In this document: positions 1-7,575 of the stretch, piece after piece
Layout of the letters: each line of letters starts with the position of its first letter
Numbering within the stretch: position 1 is the stretch's first letter
NCBI GenBank assembly: GCA_005776545.1
Contig: SXOY01000045.1
Coordinates: 1 to 7,575 of the forward strand
DNA length: 7,575 nucleotides
From: Planctomycetia bacterium
GTDB taxonomy: Bacteria; Planctomycetota; Phycisphaerae; Phycisphaerales; UBA1924
Reading direction: 5' to 3'
Notes under the pieces: generated by a model
What the model was told of the DNA's origin: nothing
Databases searched by the model: none
The model's input: the letters and a program-made list of their open reading frames with translations, nothing else
Program-made: the position numbers and the translations under genes

Positions 1-525
1 GCTGTTAGGCCAGGTTGTTGGATCAGGCTTTCCCCCTTCAAGCATCTTTACTTCGCTTCCATGGCATTGCCAGCATCCACTGACTACGGATGCTGAGACG
101 CCGCCGGGGACCGCCGCCGTTTTGAATCCGTGATTCCCCTCAACTATTTCGGCGAGCGTGTTATCGAGCGAACCCATGATTCGCCCGGCTTTGGAATGCC
201 GCGAGGATGCGAATTCTTCAACTTCTTTGGAATGGCAACGCGAGCAGTCTTTGGGAGTTACCAGCACTGCGATGGTCTGCCCGAAGTGCTTGAACGCATC
301 AGGATCTTCTGCATTGGCTGAGTGACATTCGAAACAGGCGACATTGGCGCGGAAGTGCTTGCTTTGTCCCCACTGCTGATACGCGGCGGGGCTGTGCTCT
401 TTGTGGCATGTGATGCACTGCTTGCTTTTTTCGGAAATCTCGCGCGGGCCAAAGGCCTGGCCAAATGCAAGTCCCACCGGCACGGCCAGCGACAGAAGAG
501 CGGAGAGTGTGAATAGTCGTGCCAT
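1..525 (-). CDS. Octaheme hydroxylamine-oxidoreductase-like cytochrome c (N-terminal part, runs off left edge)
   Basis: This is a partial gene: 175 codons are visible from the ATG at 525 and the frame is still open at base 1. Residues 1 to about 23 form a signal peptide (MARLFTLSALLSLAVPVG then A-F-G), so the protein is exported. Four CXXCH heme sites are seen: CITCH (37-41), CFECH (64-68), CSRCH (94-98) and CWQCH (151-155). The fourth, followed by G-S and then a KPDPTTWPN stretch near the edge, matches my recollection of the HAO family around the heme 4 (P460) site. Known HAO-family octahemes oxidise hydroxylamine or hydrazine, or, when the cross-linking Tyr is absent, reduce nitrite or hydroxylamine. 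That Tyr lies beyond the window, so the direction cannot be told. A strong AAGGAG (533-538 on the complement) sits 7 bp before the ATG. The gene is last in view of a four-gene operon, 27 bp after the NrfD-like gene. Related octahemes (tetrathionate reductase, MccA sulfite reductase) are less likely alternatives. Confidence 0.82.
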   Translation of the reverse strand, partial: MARLFTLSALLSLAVPVGLAFGQAFGPREISEKSKQCITCHKEHSPAAYQQWGQSKHFRANVACFECHSANAEDPDAFKHFGQTIAVLVTPKDCSRCHSKEVEEFASSRHSKAGRIMGSLDNTLAEIVEGNHGFKTAAVPGGVSASVVSGCWQCHGSEVKMLEGGKPDPTTWPNS

Positions 526-532
526 CAAAAAA

Positions 533-538
533 CTCCTT
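533..538 (-). promoter_or_regulatory. Ribosome binding site of the HAO-like gene
   Basis: AAGGAG on the minus strand, 7 bp before the ATG at 525, fixes the start of the HAO-like cytochrome. It lies in the 27-bp gap after the NrfD-like stop codon, which shows no separate promoter. Confidence 0.75.
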
Positions 539-552
539 CGATCGTGATCTGC

Positions 553-1833
553 TTATTCCGCCACGGTTGGCGGCGGGACCGGTTCACTACGTCTGCTTTC
601 AAAGCGATACTCAGTGTCAAACGTCAGCCTGCCAGAAAGCACAGGGATGGTGACGCGAATGAGAATGGTGAAGATGAGGAACCCGAGCGCGAAAATGCCG
701 ATGGACACCAGCGACTCGTTGAGTGTCGGGGTGTATTCAACGATTTCGCCCAGCGGAGTCGGGATGAATGCAGGTATCACCAGACCCATTCCCTTTTCGA
801 TCCAGACGCCGGTAACGGTCATAGCACATGCAACCATCAGCCACGAACATGACTTGGTTGTTGGAAGGATCAGCAATATCAGGCCGCCGAGGTTCAGCCC
901 GATCGCCGTCCAGATCCACGGAACCAGCCCGTGATATCCCTTCAATCCAAAGAACAGATAGTGCGCACTGGCGACGTGTGACGAGTCGGTGTAGAACTCT
1001 GTGAACGCTTCTGATGCGAGCAGGAACATGCTTGCGGACATCGCAACTCGAATGATGTTCCGCAGTGTCAGGAACGCTTTTTCAGGAACGTGATAGTCTG
1101 TGGTTACAGCGATGATCTGCAGCGTGATCGCAAGAATCGCCGGTCCGGCGGCGAACGCTGCCGCGACAAGCCGTGGCGCGATGACGGCAGAGTTCCAGAA
1201 CGGACGACCTGCGAGTCCGCAATAGAGGAATGCTTCCACCAGTTGCGTACTGAAAGCCCAGATGATGGCGATGAGAACGAATGGAATGTAGAAGAGCTTG
1301 CTGGGTTGAATTCGGCGATAGGCGCAGTAGATGAGATAGCCGCAGATATGCAGGTTGAGGCCGAGATAGCCGTTGAGCGAGATCACGTCCCAGGTCAACA
1401 TGGAAATCGGGAAGTTGAACCGGAGCATCATGTGATGAAACCGCTCGGGCCTACCCAGATCAACCACTACAAAGAGCAGCGCCATGATCATGGCGCACAC
1501 GGCGAACAACTGGGCAAATATCACCAGGTGTTGAAGTTCTTTGTTTTTGTAGACATATACCGGAATGACCATCGTTGCCGCGGCGGCGGCGGTCCCCACC
1601 AAAAACGTGAAGTTGGAAATGAACAGTCCCCAACATACCTGGTCAGTCATTCCGGTCACACCCAGACCAAGTACGAGCTGCTTGCAATAGGCGTTTATTC
1701 CCAAGAGCACCAATACCGACAAAAAGAGCATCCAGGTGTAGTAACGTCCATCGCCGACGAAGCTGAGACGAAAGCAGCGGTAGAGGAAATTGCCATAGTG
1801 TTTTACTTCGGCGGGCAAGGTGCGAATCGTCAC
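553..1833 (-). CDS. NrfD/HmcC/ActC-type 10-TM quinone-interacting membrane protein
   Basis: A 426-residue integral membrane protein of the NrfD/PsrC superfamily, which exchanges electrons between menaquinol or quinone and periplasmic redox partners. About ten hydrophobic segments are visible, roughly at residues 32-55, 66-95, 102-126, 141-171, 180-208, 216-243, 260-282, 303-325, 331-358 and 374-400. This is the layout of the long HmcC/DsrP/ActC branch rather than the 8-helix PsrC branch. Family-like motifs are VDLGRPERFHHM (about 124-135), then S-M-L-T-W-D-V and LNGYL, and later EAFLYCGLAGRPFW. The start is a GTG at 1833: AAGGAGG lies 7 bp upstream, and the GTGA overlaps the stop of the tetraheme cytochrome gene by 4 bp, implying translational coupling. 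The stop is TAA at 553-555. The C-terminal tail (SRRSEPVPPPTVAE) is polar. The immediate neighbours are cytochromes and not the usual iron-sulfur NrfC-type subunit, so the electron partner is inferred to be the tetraheme protein. Confidence 0.9.
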   Translation of the reverse strand: MTIRTLPAEVKHYGNFLYRCFRLSFVGDGRYYTWMLFLSVLVLLGINAYCKQLVLGLGVTGMTDQVCWGLFISNFTFLVGTAAAAATMVIPVYVYKNKELQHLVIFAQLFAVCAMIMALLFVVVDLGRPERFHHMMLRFNFPISMLTWDVISLNGYLGLNLHICGYLIYCAYRRIQPSKLFYIPFVLIAIIWAFSTQLVEAFLYCGLAGRPFWNSAVIAPRLVAAAFAAGPAILAITLQIIAVTTDYHVPEKAFLTLRNIIRVAMSASMFLLASEAFTEFYTDSSHVASAHYLFFGLKGYHGLVPWIWTAIGLNLGGLILLILPTTKSCSWLMVACAMTVTGVWIEKGMGLVIPAFIPTPLGEIVEYTPTLNESLVSIGIFALGFLIFTILIRVTIPVLSGRLTFDTEYRFESRRSEPVPPPTVAE

Positions 1834-2549
1834 TTTCCACCCTCCTTGCTTTCCGGGTTCACTTCCTTGTGTTCAGGTTCCGATTTGCCCGGACCATGCG
1901 TTCCCGGCTGTGACCATTTTCTGAGCGGCATGTGGCGCTCTTCGACTTCTTCTTCATGAAACTGTTCACCCATTCGCATGGTATTGGGTCCTGGCAGAAG
2001 TGGAATTGGCTTGTAAGCTGGAGAGTGCGGGTCGTGGCATTCATTACATACAAGCCGATGCTGCTTGCCGCTGTCTGCCTTCCATGATCCCATTGTCCTT
2101 CCGTGCATCCCGCGTTCCCAATCCCGGTACGCCGTTCCATGGCATTGCTGGCATAACCGCGGCGTCGCATCAAAAGCCACCAGCGTCCCATCGTGAAGTA
2201 CCAGTTTGTCCCGGTCCGTTCCATCATGACAATTCAAGCACCGAGCGTTCACTCCATGATGTAGCACGATGTCTTTATGTTGAATCAATGCGTGTGATTT
2301 CTCGGTTGGCGAAAACAACTTGTGACATTCGCTGCACGGGTGGCTGATTCCACCAACCATCGCTTTGCTTGCATCCTTCAGCGGCGTTCGAAGAGGTCCC
2401 GCTCGTATTTGCTCCGGGGGAATCTGTGTTGGCTGAGCCTGCGGGACGCTCGCCGACGGCGAGTATTGAAACAACCACACCGCAACAATGAGGAACGCCG
2501 GACCGATCGCCCATGGAACAAGCGAAGATGGTGTATTCGCGGCGTTCAT
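1830..2549 (-). CDS. Membrane-anchored tetraheme cytochrome c
   Basis: A 239-residue cytochrome with one N-terminal hydrophobic segment (about residues 11-27, VPWAIGPAFLIVAVWLF). It is probably an uncleaved anchor placing the heme domain in the periplasm. A Pro-rich linker (30-47) precedes four CXXCH sites: CSECH (72-76), CLNCH (104-108), CQQCH (133-137) and CNECH (168-172). The last is followed by DPHSPAYKP, typical of multiheme proteins with CHdPH motifs. The C-terminal 40 or so residues are highly charged (EEEVEERH, then Glu/Lys-rich) and carry no heme motif. The ATG at 2549 has GGAG (2558-2561 on the complement) 7 bp upstream. It overlaps the stop of the 15-heme gene (ATGA), and its own stop overlaps the NrfD start. 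By position and anchor it is the likely link between the NrfD quinone site and the soluble cytochromes, comparable in role to membrane tetrahemes such as CbcS in Geobacter Cbc clusters. That comparison is an inference from layout. Confidence 0.88.
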   Translation of the reverse strand: MNAANTPSSLVPWAIGPAFLIVAVWLFQYSPSASVPQAQPTQIPPEQIRAGPLRTPLKDASKAMVGGISHPCSECHKLFSPTEKSHALIQHKDIVLHHGVNARCLNCHDGTDRDKLVLHDGTLVAFDATPRLCQQCHGTAYRDWERGMHGRTMGSWKADSGKQHRLVCNECHDPHSPAYKPIPLLPGPNTMRMGEQFHEEEVEERHMPLRKWSQPGTHGPGKSEPEHKEVNPESKEGGK

Positions 2550-4060
2550 TTGGATTTCTCCGGTCCGGGTGCCACGGGCGATATCGGTGCAGGAGGTGGT
2601 GGCGGTTTTGGGATTGAATTTGCAAAGCCTGAACCTGCTCGCTCATAGCGTTTTGCAGTGTGACACCCAGGAGAGCAGCTGCCGCCATCTTCGGATTTCT
2701 GGAAGTTGATCTCGATCATCCAATTCGAATTTCCAAATGGCACCGCTTCGCGAATGTGTGAGGGACGCTTGGATGCGTGTACTTCGTGGCATGCTCGACA
2801 AGTGCGGCCCTTTTCCTGATTCACGTGTAATGCGTGCAGGTTAGTGGGGCCGTTTCGGAACTTGGTTACGCCCTGACCTTTCTGCTTCAGTACAAGGTCA
2901 GGCGAATGGCAGCTAAAGCAAAGTTTGTATTGTTCGAGTGAGAACGCCGAGTAGAACTTGTCCGGGTATTCCTCAGACAAGAGCCGGAATTTTTTTCCAG
3001 CGTGCGGATCGTGACACGCCGTGCACTGTCCCTCGCGGATCGGACCATGCCTCACAGGATTTGAAGCCAGTAACGCTGACATGTTCGTCAGCATTTTACC
3101 ATCCGGTGCCTTGAGCTGCTTGTCGTGGCATTTCAGGCAGGTATCGGGCTGGTTGGTTCGTTGCAGCGCGGTGAGCTTGGAAGCGTGCGGTTCGTGACAG
3201 GTAGTGCAACCGCCTTCAGCCAGCGTTGCCCCGTGCATTACGTTTGAACCTTCGGCGAGTTTGTCGAATTTCTCTTTGTGGCATTGGAGGCAGAGGTTGG
3301 GCGCAGTTTCCCGCAGTTGGAACTTGTGATCTGAGGCGTGTGGATCGTGGCAATTCACGCATCCCTTATCAAGAGCTTTGTGTATATGCAAGCCCGCCTC
3401 GGCCTTTCCGGTTTCCGCATGGCATGAGATACAAAGGGCGTTTGCATCGGCGTTTAACAGTTTGGGTAGCGCAGATGAATGCGGCTTGTGACAGGTCATA
3501 CAAGCACCGACCGCCACCGGGCCATGTACAAACGCCTTTTTCAGCGTGTTTGCCTCGTGGCACGTCACACACAATTCGCGGTTGGGATTCAGTTTGAGTT
3601 CGGCTTTGTGCTCAGACCCGTGTGGATCGTGGCAGTCCATGCACTTGCCATCTCGTACCGGCGCGTGCGAATGGGCTTCCTTTGGCAACTGATGGCACTT
3701 TATGCACAACTCCTCCTTTGCCACAGGAAAGGAGAACTTGTGGGCGGCCACTTCGCCGATTTGGAGGTGACAGGCAAAGCAGTCCGCCGCGGTTTGGCTA
3801 TGGCGAACCGAACGATTCGCGATCGGCTGATGGCATTCTGTGGTACATGTGCGAGCGTCTACTGCGGCGACGAGCGGCGTTTGTTTTGGTGCCCCTGCGA
3901 CCTGGCCATGCGCGGCTGACACCATGGCCAACCACACCGCCAAACAGGGGGCGATGGCAATGGGCGCGTAGTTTTTCCAGCCGCAGGCGAGCCGCATCCT
4001 CTCACGCGATGCACATCCGGTGCCAATCGCAAGAATGGTGCCTAGGTACGAGAACTCCAT
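2546..4060 (-). CDS. Secreted 15-heme cytochrome c (doubled CXXCH family)
   Basis: A 504-residue protein, if the ATG at 4060 is used, filled with heme-binding motifs. Thirteen are CXXCH: CFACH, CIKCH, CMDCH, CVTCH, CMTCH, CISCH, CVNCH, CLQCH, CTTCH, CLKCH, CTACH, CFSCH and CRACH. Two are CX3CH: CTTECH (72-77) and CSPGCH (462-467). Many occur as pairs with the pattern HGP...G.C..CHDPH, as in doubled-CXXCH cytochromes. The protein should act as a long periplasmic or surface electron wire. The tail after residue 467 is Pro-rich (PKPPPPPAP). The start is uncertain: residues 23-53 read as a normal signal peptide (basic MRLACGWK, hydrophobic core, A-A-H-G-Q), so the ATG at 3997 (codon 22) may be the true start. 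Neither ATG has a strong ribosome site (GAGAAAG near 4060; GAGAGG directly abutting 3997). It is the first gene of the minus-strand operon and overlaps the next by 4 bp. Confidence 0.9.
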   Translation of the reverse strand: MEFSYLGTILAIGTGCASRERMRLACGWKNYAPIAIAPCLAVWLAMVSAAHGQVAGAPKQTPLVAAVDARTCTTECHQPIANRSVRHSQTAADCFACHLQIGEVAAHKFSFPVAKEELCIKCHQLPKEAHSHAPVRDGKCMDCHDPHGSEHKAELKLNPNRELCVTCHEANTLKKAFVHGPVAVGACMTCHKPHSSALPKLLNADANALCISCHAETGKAEAGLHIHKALDKGCVNCHDPHASDHKFQLRETAPNLCLQCHKEKFDKLAEGSNVMHGATLAEGGCTTCHEPHASKLTALQRTNQPDTCLKCHDKQLKAPDGKMLTNMSALLASNPVRHGPIREGQCTACHDPHAGKKFRLLSEEYPDKFYSAFSLEQYKLCFSCHSPDLVLKQKGQGVTKFRNGPTNLHALHVNQEKGRTCRACHEVHASKRPSHIREAVPFGNSNWMIEINFQKSEDGGSCSPGCHTAKRYERAGSGFANSIPKPPPPPAPISPVAPGPEKSK

Positions 4061-4151
4061 GCTGCTTTCTCAAATCAAAGACGTTGCAATATAGACGATT
4101 ACCAGGTTTGAGAATTTGCGTCCTTGCGTTCTGTCGCTTTCCTTCCAGACG

Positions 4152-4181
4152 AATTACGGATATACTAGTCCATAATTACGG
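4152..4181. repeat. Direct repeat AATTACGG x2, 22-bp period
   Basis: AATTACGG occurs at 4152-4159 and again at 4174-4181. The period of 22 bp is two helical turns, so a protein bound to both would sit on one face of the DNA. The -10-like TATACT lies between the copies. This could be a regulator site for either operon, or chance; only two copies are seen. Confidence 0.4.
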
Positions 4182-4199
4182 CATTGCTGCCTGCATGCC

Positions 4200-4215
4200 A
4201 TCCGATTTACCGGAT
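4200..4215. promoter_or_regulatory. Short inverted repeat upstream of tyrosine phenol-lyase gene
   Basis: ATCCG (4200-4204) and CGGAT (4211-4215) form 5-bp inverted arms around a 6-bp spacer, about 43 bp before the lyase ATG. It is too short for a terminator and has no T run. A small operator is possible, but arms this short also occur by chance. Confidence 0.25.
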
Positions 4216-4227
4216 TTCATGTTCTAA

Positions 4228-5700
<1,473 letters not shown>

Positions 5701-5712
5701 AAAGAGCCTCCC

Positions 5713-7575
5713 ATGAATGACGACCGGGGATTGCTGAGTGCCTGGTTCGCTGGACCCAAGGCGGAAAACTCGCCATGGTTCAACACCTGGCTTGGGCGCA
5801 TTTCCGAAGACTATTGCGCATGGAGGCGTAACTATTTTCCTGAAGATGGTGTCGTGGTCGATTCCACGCTCCGGCGCCACAACGAACCATTCATGGATGC
5901 GTTCGAAGATCGGCTCTTGGAGTTACTCGCTCGACTTAAGGCGGATGTTCCGTTTCACAGCCCGCGTTATGCAGCGCACATGCTTGCAGAGCAGACACTT
6001 CCCGGTATCGCCGGCTATTTCGCGGCGATGCTCTACAACCCCAACAACGTTACCGCTGATGTCGCGCCGGTGACCGTGAAACTCGAACTTGATGCCGGAC
6101 GACTTCTTTCACGCATGATCGGATACGCCGACGATTCGTGGGCACATCTCTGCTCAGGTGGAACCACGGCAAATATCGAAGCACTCTGGGCCGCGAGAAC
6201 CGTCAAGTATTTGCCACTGGTAACGCGTGACATTCGCATTGGTTTGGAACTTGGCGGATCGCTTTCAAGGGTGAGCAACAAGGAACTGCTGGGAACACCG
6301 CCAATGGTTGCGATGGAGCAGTTTGCTGCTCTTTGGCGGGAAATCCGAACGGATCCTCGGCATGAGCACCTGAGCATTCGCGCACGTGAACTCATGGCCG
6401 ACTCACGATTCAACATTGCGGAACGCGGCATCGGTGCTGTGTGCGCAGCGTTGGGTTCAGAGGCTGTTTTATTAGTTCCCGAATCTCGTCATTATTGTTT
6501 CGAGAAAACGCTCGACCTGATCGGGCTTGGTCGCAAGGCAATTCGAGCCGTCCGAGTCGATGAAAATTTCCGCATGCGAGTCGACGACCTCGAACAGTGT
6601 TTGGACGCAGTCGAGCGCGAAGGACGCCATGTCCTTGCAGTTGTGGCCGTTGTTGGTTCTACCGAAGAAGGTTCCATCGATCCGGTTGATTCCATCGTCG
6701 CGTTGCGCAAACGCCGCGAAACCGCTGGCCAGTCATCTTTCTGGCTCCACGCCGATGGTGCGTATGGGGGCTATCTCCGCACCGTCACCATTCCTCAGCG
6801 CAGTGGACTGGGTGACCGACACGCAACCGTGAAGATTGGCGGCGTTGTCCGCCAGATCACACTTGAATTGCCGGAACATGGAGAATGTGCAGCGCTCGAA
6901 CAACTCGGGCACTGCGATTCCGTCACCATCGATCCACACAAACTTGGGTACATTCCTTATCCGGCGGGCGCGATCTGCTTCAAGAGCAATCTCGTGAAGC
7001 CACTGATGCGTCAGGTCGCCGCGTATATCGATGATGGCCCAAGCGACCCGGATACAGAGCGCAACTCAGAGTCCATCGGCCTCTACGTCTTGGAAGGAAG
7101 CAAACCCGGTGCCGCCGCCGCCGCGGTGTGGCTCAGCCACACGCTTATTCCGCTTGATTCAACCGGCCACGGCAGGCTTATGAAAGACAATATTCGCAAT
7201 GCCTGCGAATTGCACGCACTTCTTGAGACCTACCCCGTCATCGTTGCAGAGACGCCAAATGCCGTGCCCTGCGATGTTCGCGCAATCTGTCTCTGTCCCC
7301 CAGGTTCCAACATCGTTTGTTACGCCTTCCGCCCAACTCGCACTGGTGCAACTTTGGCGGAAATTAACAGACTCAACCGAGAGCTTTTCGAACAATTTAA
7401 CCTGAGTCGAGGCGAAAAAGTCTACCAGCAGTCCTTCTTCGTCAGCCGAACTTCGCTGTGCGCAAAGCAATACTCGCTCGAAACCGTGGGTACATTCCTC
7501 GATCGCCTGGGTGTCACTCCTGCTGAATATGCCTCCGAGGGTGTGTTCCTTCTGCGATCAGTCACCATGAATCCA
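5713..7575 (+). CDS. PLP-dependent group II decarboxylase, tyrosine decarboxylase-like (3' end beyond window)
   Basis: The frame is open from the ATG at 5713 to the last base, 621 codons with no stop. The protein resembles the tyrosine decarboxylases of Enterococcus faecalis and Lactobacillus brevis (about 620 residues) along its whole length. Shared blocks are the N-terminal GPKAEN and W-R-x-N-Y-x-P-x-D, then VGSTEEG, HADGAYGGY (346-354), TIDPHKLGYIPYPAG with Schiff-base K410, and LEGSKPGA. H260 in SRHYCFEKTLDLIGLG matches the His stacked on PLP, and D348 the Asp paired with its ring nitrogen. The visible end, FLLRSVTMNP, matches a site about 40 residues before the end of the enterococcal enzyme, so little is missing. 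The likely reaction is aromatic L-amino acid to amine plus CO2 (tyrosine to tyramine) in the cytoplasm; the exact substrate is not proven. The ribosome site is weak (AAGAG, 5702-5706). Short spacing to tpl implies co-transcription. No partner transporter gene is in view. Confidence 0.85.
   Translation, partial: MNDDRGLLSAWFAGPKAENSPWFNTWLGRISEDYCAWRRNYFPEDGVVVDSTLRRHNEPFMDAFEDRLLELLARLKADVPFHSPRYAAHMLAEQTLPGIAGYFAAMLYNPNNVTADVAPVTVKLELDAGRLLSRMIGYADDSWAHLCSGGTTANIEALWAARTVKYLPLVTRDIRIGLELGGSLSRVSNKELLGTPPMVAMEQFAALWREIRTDPRHEHLSIRARELMADSRFNIAERGIGAVCAALGSEAVLLVPESRHYCFEKTLDLIGLGRKAIRAVRVDENFRMRVDDLEQCLDAVEREGRHVLAVVAVVGSTEEGSIDPVDSIVALRKRRETAGQSSFWLHADGAYGGYLRTVTIPQRSGLGDRHATVKIGGVVRQITLELPEHGECAALEQLGHCDSVTIDPHKLGYIPYPAGAICFKSNLVKPLMRQVAAYIDDGPSDPDTERNSESIGLYVLEGSKPGAAAAAVWLSHTLIPLDSTGHGRLMKDNIRNACELHALLETYPVIVAETPNAVPCDVRAICLCPPGSNIVCYAFRPTRTGATLAEINRLNRELFEQFNLSRGEKVYQQSFFVSRTSLCAKQYSLETVGTFLDRLGVTPAEYASEGVFLLRSVTMNP

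Noticed and set aside
130..516. Two successive plus-strand frames of about 63 codons
   Set aside because: Both are antisense to the HAO-like gene, whose signal peptide and four CXXCH motifs account for the bases.
1090..1959. 289-codon plus-strand open frame
   Set aside because: It lies wholly antisense to the NrfD-like and tetraheme genes, reads as a charged, patternless sequence with no ribosome site, and the opposite strand encodes clear conserved proteins.
2800..3850. Tandem DNA repeat or CRISPR-like array suggested by the recurring GTGGCA/GTGACA words
   Set aside because: The recurring words are the complements of TGCCAC/TGTCAC codons in CXXCH motifs; spacing is irregular and the sequence codes for protein throughout.
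3226..4227. Overlapping plus-strand frames of 123 to 201 codons
   Set aside because: They are shadows of the 15-heme cytochrome, produced by its repeated Cys/His codons; they show no protein-like hydrophobic pattern or ribosome site.
6033..6431. Minus-strand frame of 132 codons inside the decarboxylase
   Set aside because: It is antisense to the continuous decarboxylase frame, which matches tyrosine decarboxylases on both sides of it.
7105..7125. GCC-rich microrepeat
   Set aside because: It encodes a five-Ala run within the conserved EGSKPGA block of the decarboxylase and keeps the frame, so it is not a frameshift or separate element.

Overview
The window holds two divergent gene blocks back to back, separated by a spacer of about 200 bp (4061-4257). 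All six protein-coding genes are bacterial in style, closely packed and with Shine-Dalgarno sites at most starts. Base composition is moderately GC-rich. The abundance of multiheme c-type cytochromes, an HAO-type octaheme cytochrome and a 10-helix NrfD-type quinone protein points to a Gram-negative-type bacterium with a periplasm and versatile respiration (Planctomycetota, Acidobacteriota or a delta-proteobacterial lineage would fit). No rRNA or other phylogenetic marker is present, so this placement is a weak inference.

Left block, minus strand, read from 4060 down to 1: (i) a secreted cytochrome with 15 heme-binding motifs (13 CXXCH plus CX3CH at both ends); (ii) a membrane-anchored tetraheme cytochrome c; (iii) a 10-TM NrfD/HmcC/ActC-type quinone-interacting membrane protein; (iv) the first 175 residues of an octaheme hydroxylamine-oxidoreductase-like cytochrome, cut by the left edge of the window. 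The first three genes are joined by 4-bp stop/start overlaps and the fourth follows after 27 bp, so they form one operon. The likely job is electron transfer between the membrane quinone pool and a periplasmic HAO-family enzyme working on a nitrogen compound (or, less likely, a sulfur compound), with the tetraheme and 15-heme proteins as wires. No iron-sulfur (NrfC-like) subunit lies between the cytochrome and NrfD genes.

Right block, plus strand, 4258 to the right edge: a tyrosine phenol-lyase (L-tyrosine to phenol, pyruvate and ammonia), recognised by the conserved Arg that separates it from tryptophanase, followed 12 bp later by a large PLP-dependent group II decarboxylase. The decarboxylase resembles the roughly 620-residue tyrosine decarboxylases of Enterococcus and Lactobacillus along its whole visible length. 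The pair puts two different PLP-dependent fates of tyrosine (C-C lyase and decarboxylation) in one probable operon. The decarboxylase runs off the right edge, probably lacking only its last few dozen residues.

The central spacer must carry the promoters for both blocks. It contains an 8-bp direct repeat with a 22-bp period and a small inverted repeat that could be operator sites. No tRNA, rRNA, CRISPR array, insertion sequence or clear terminator was seen.
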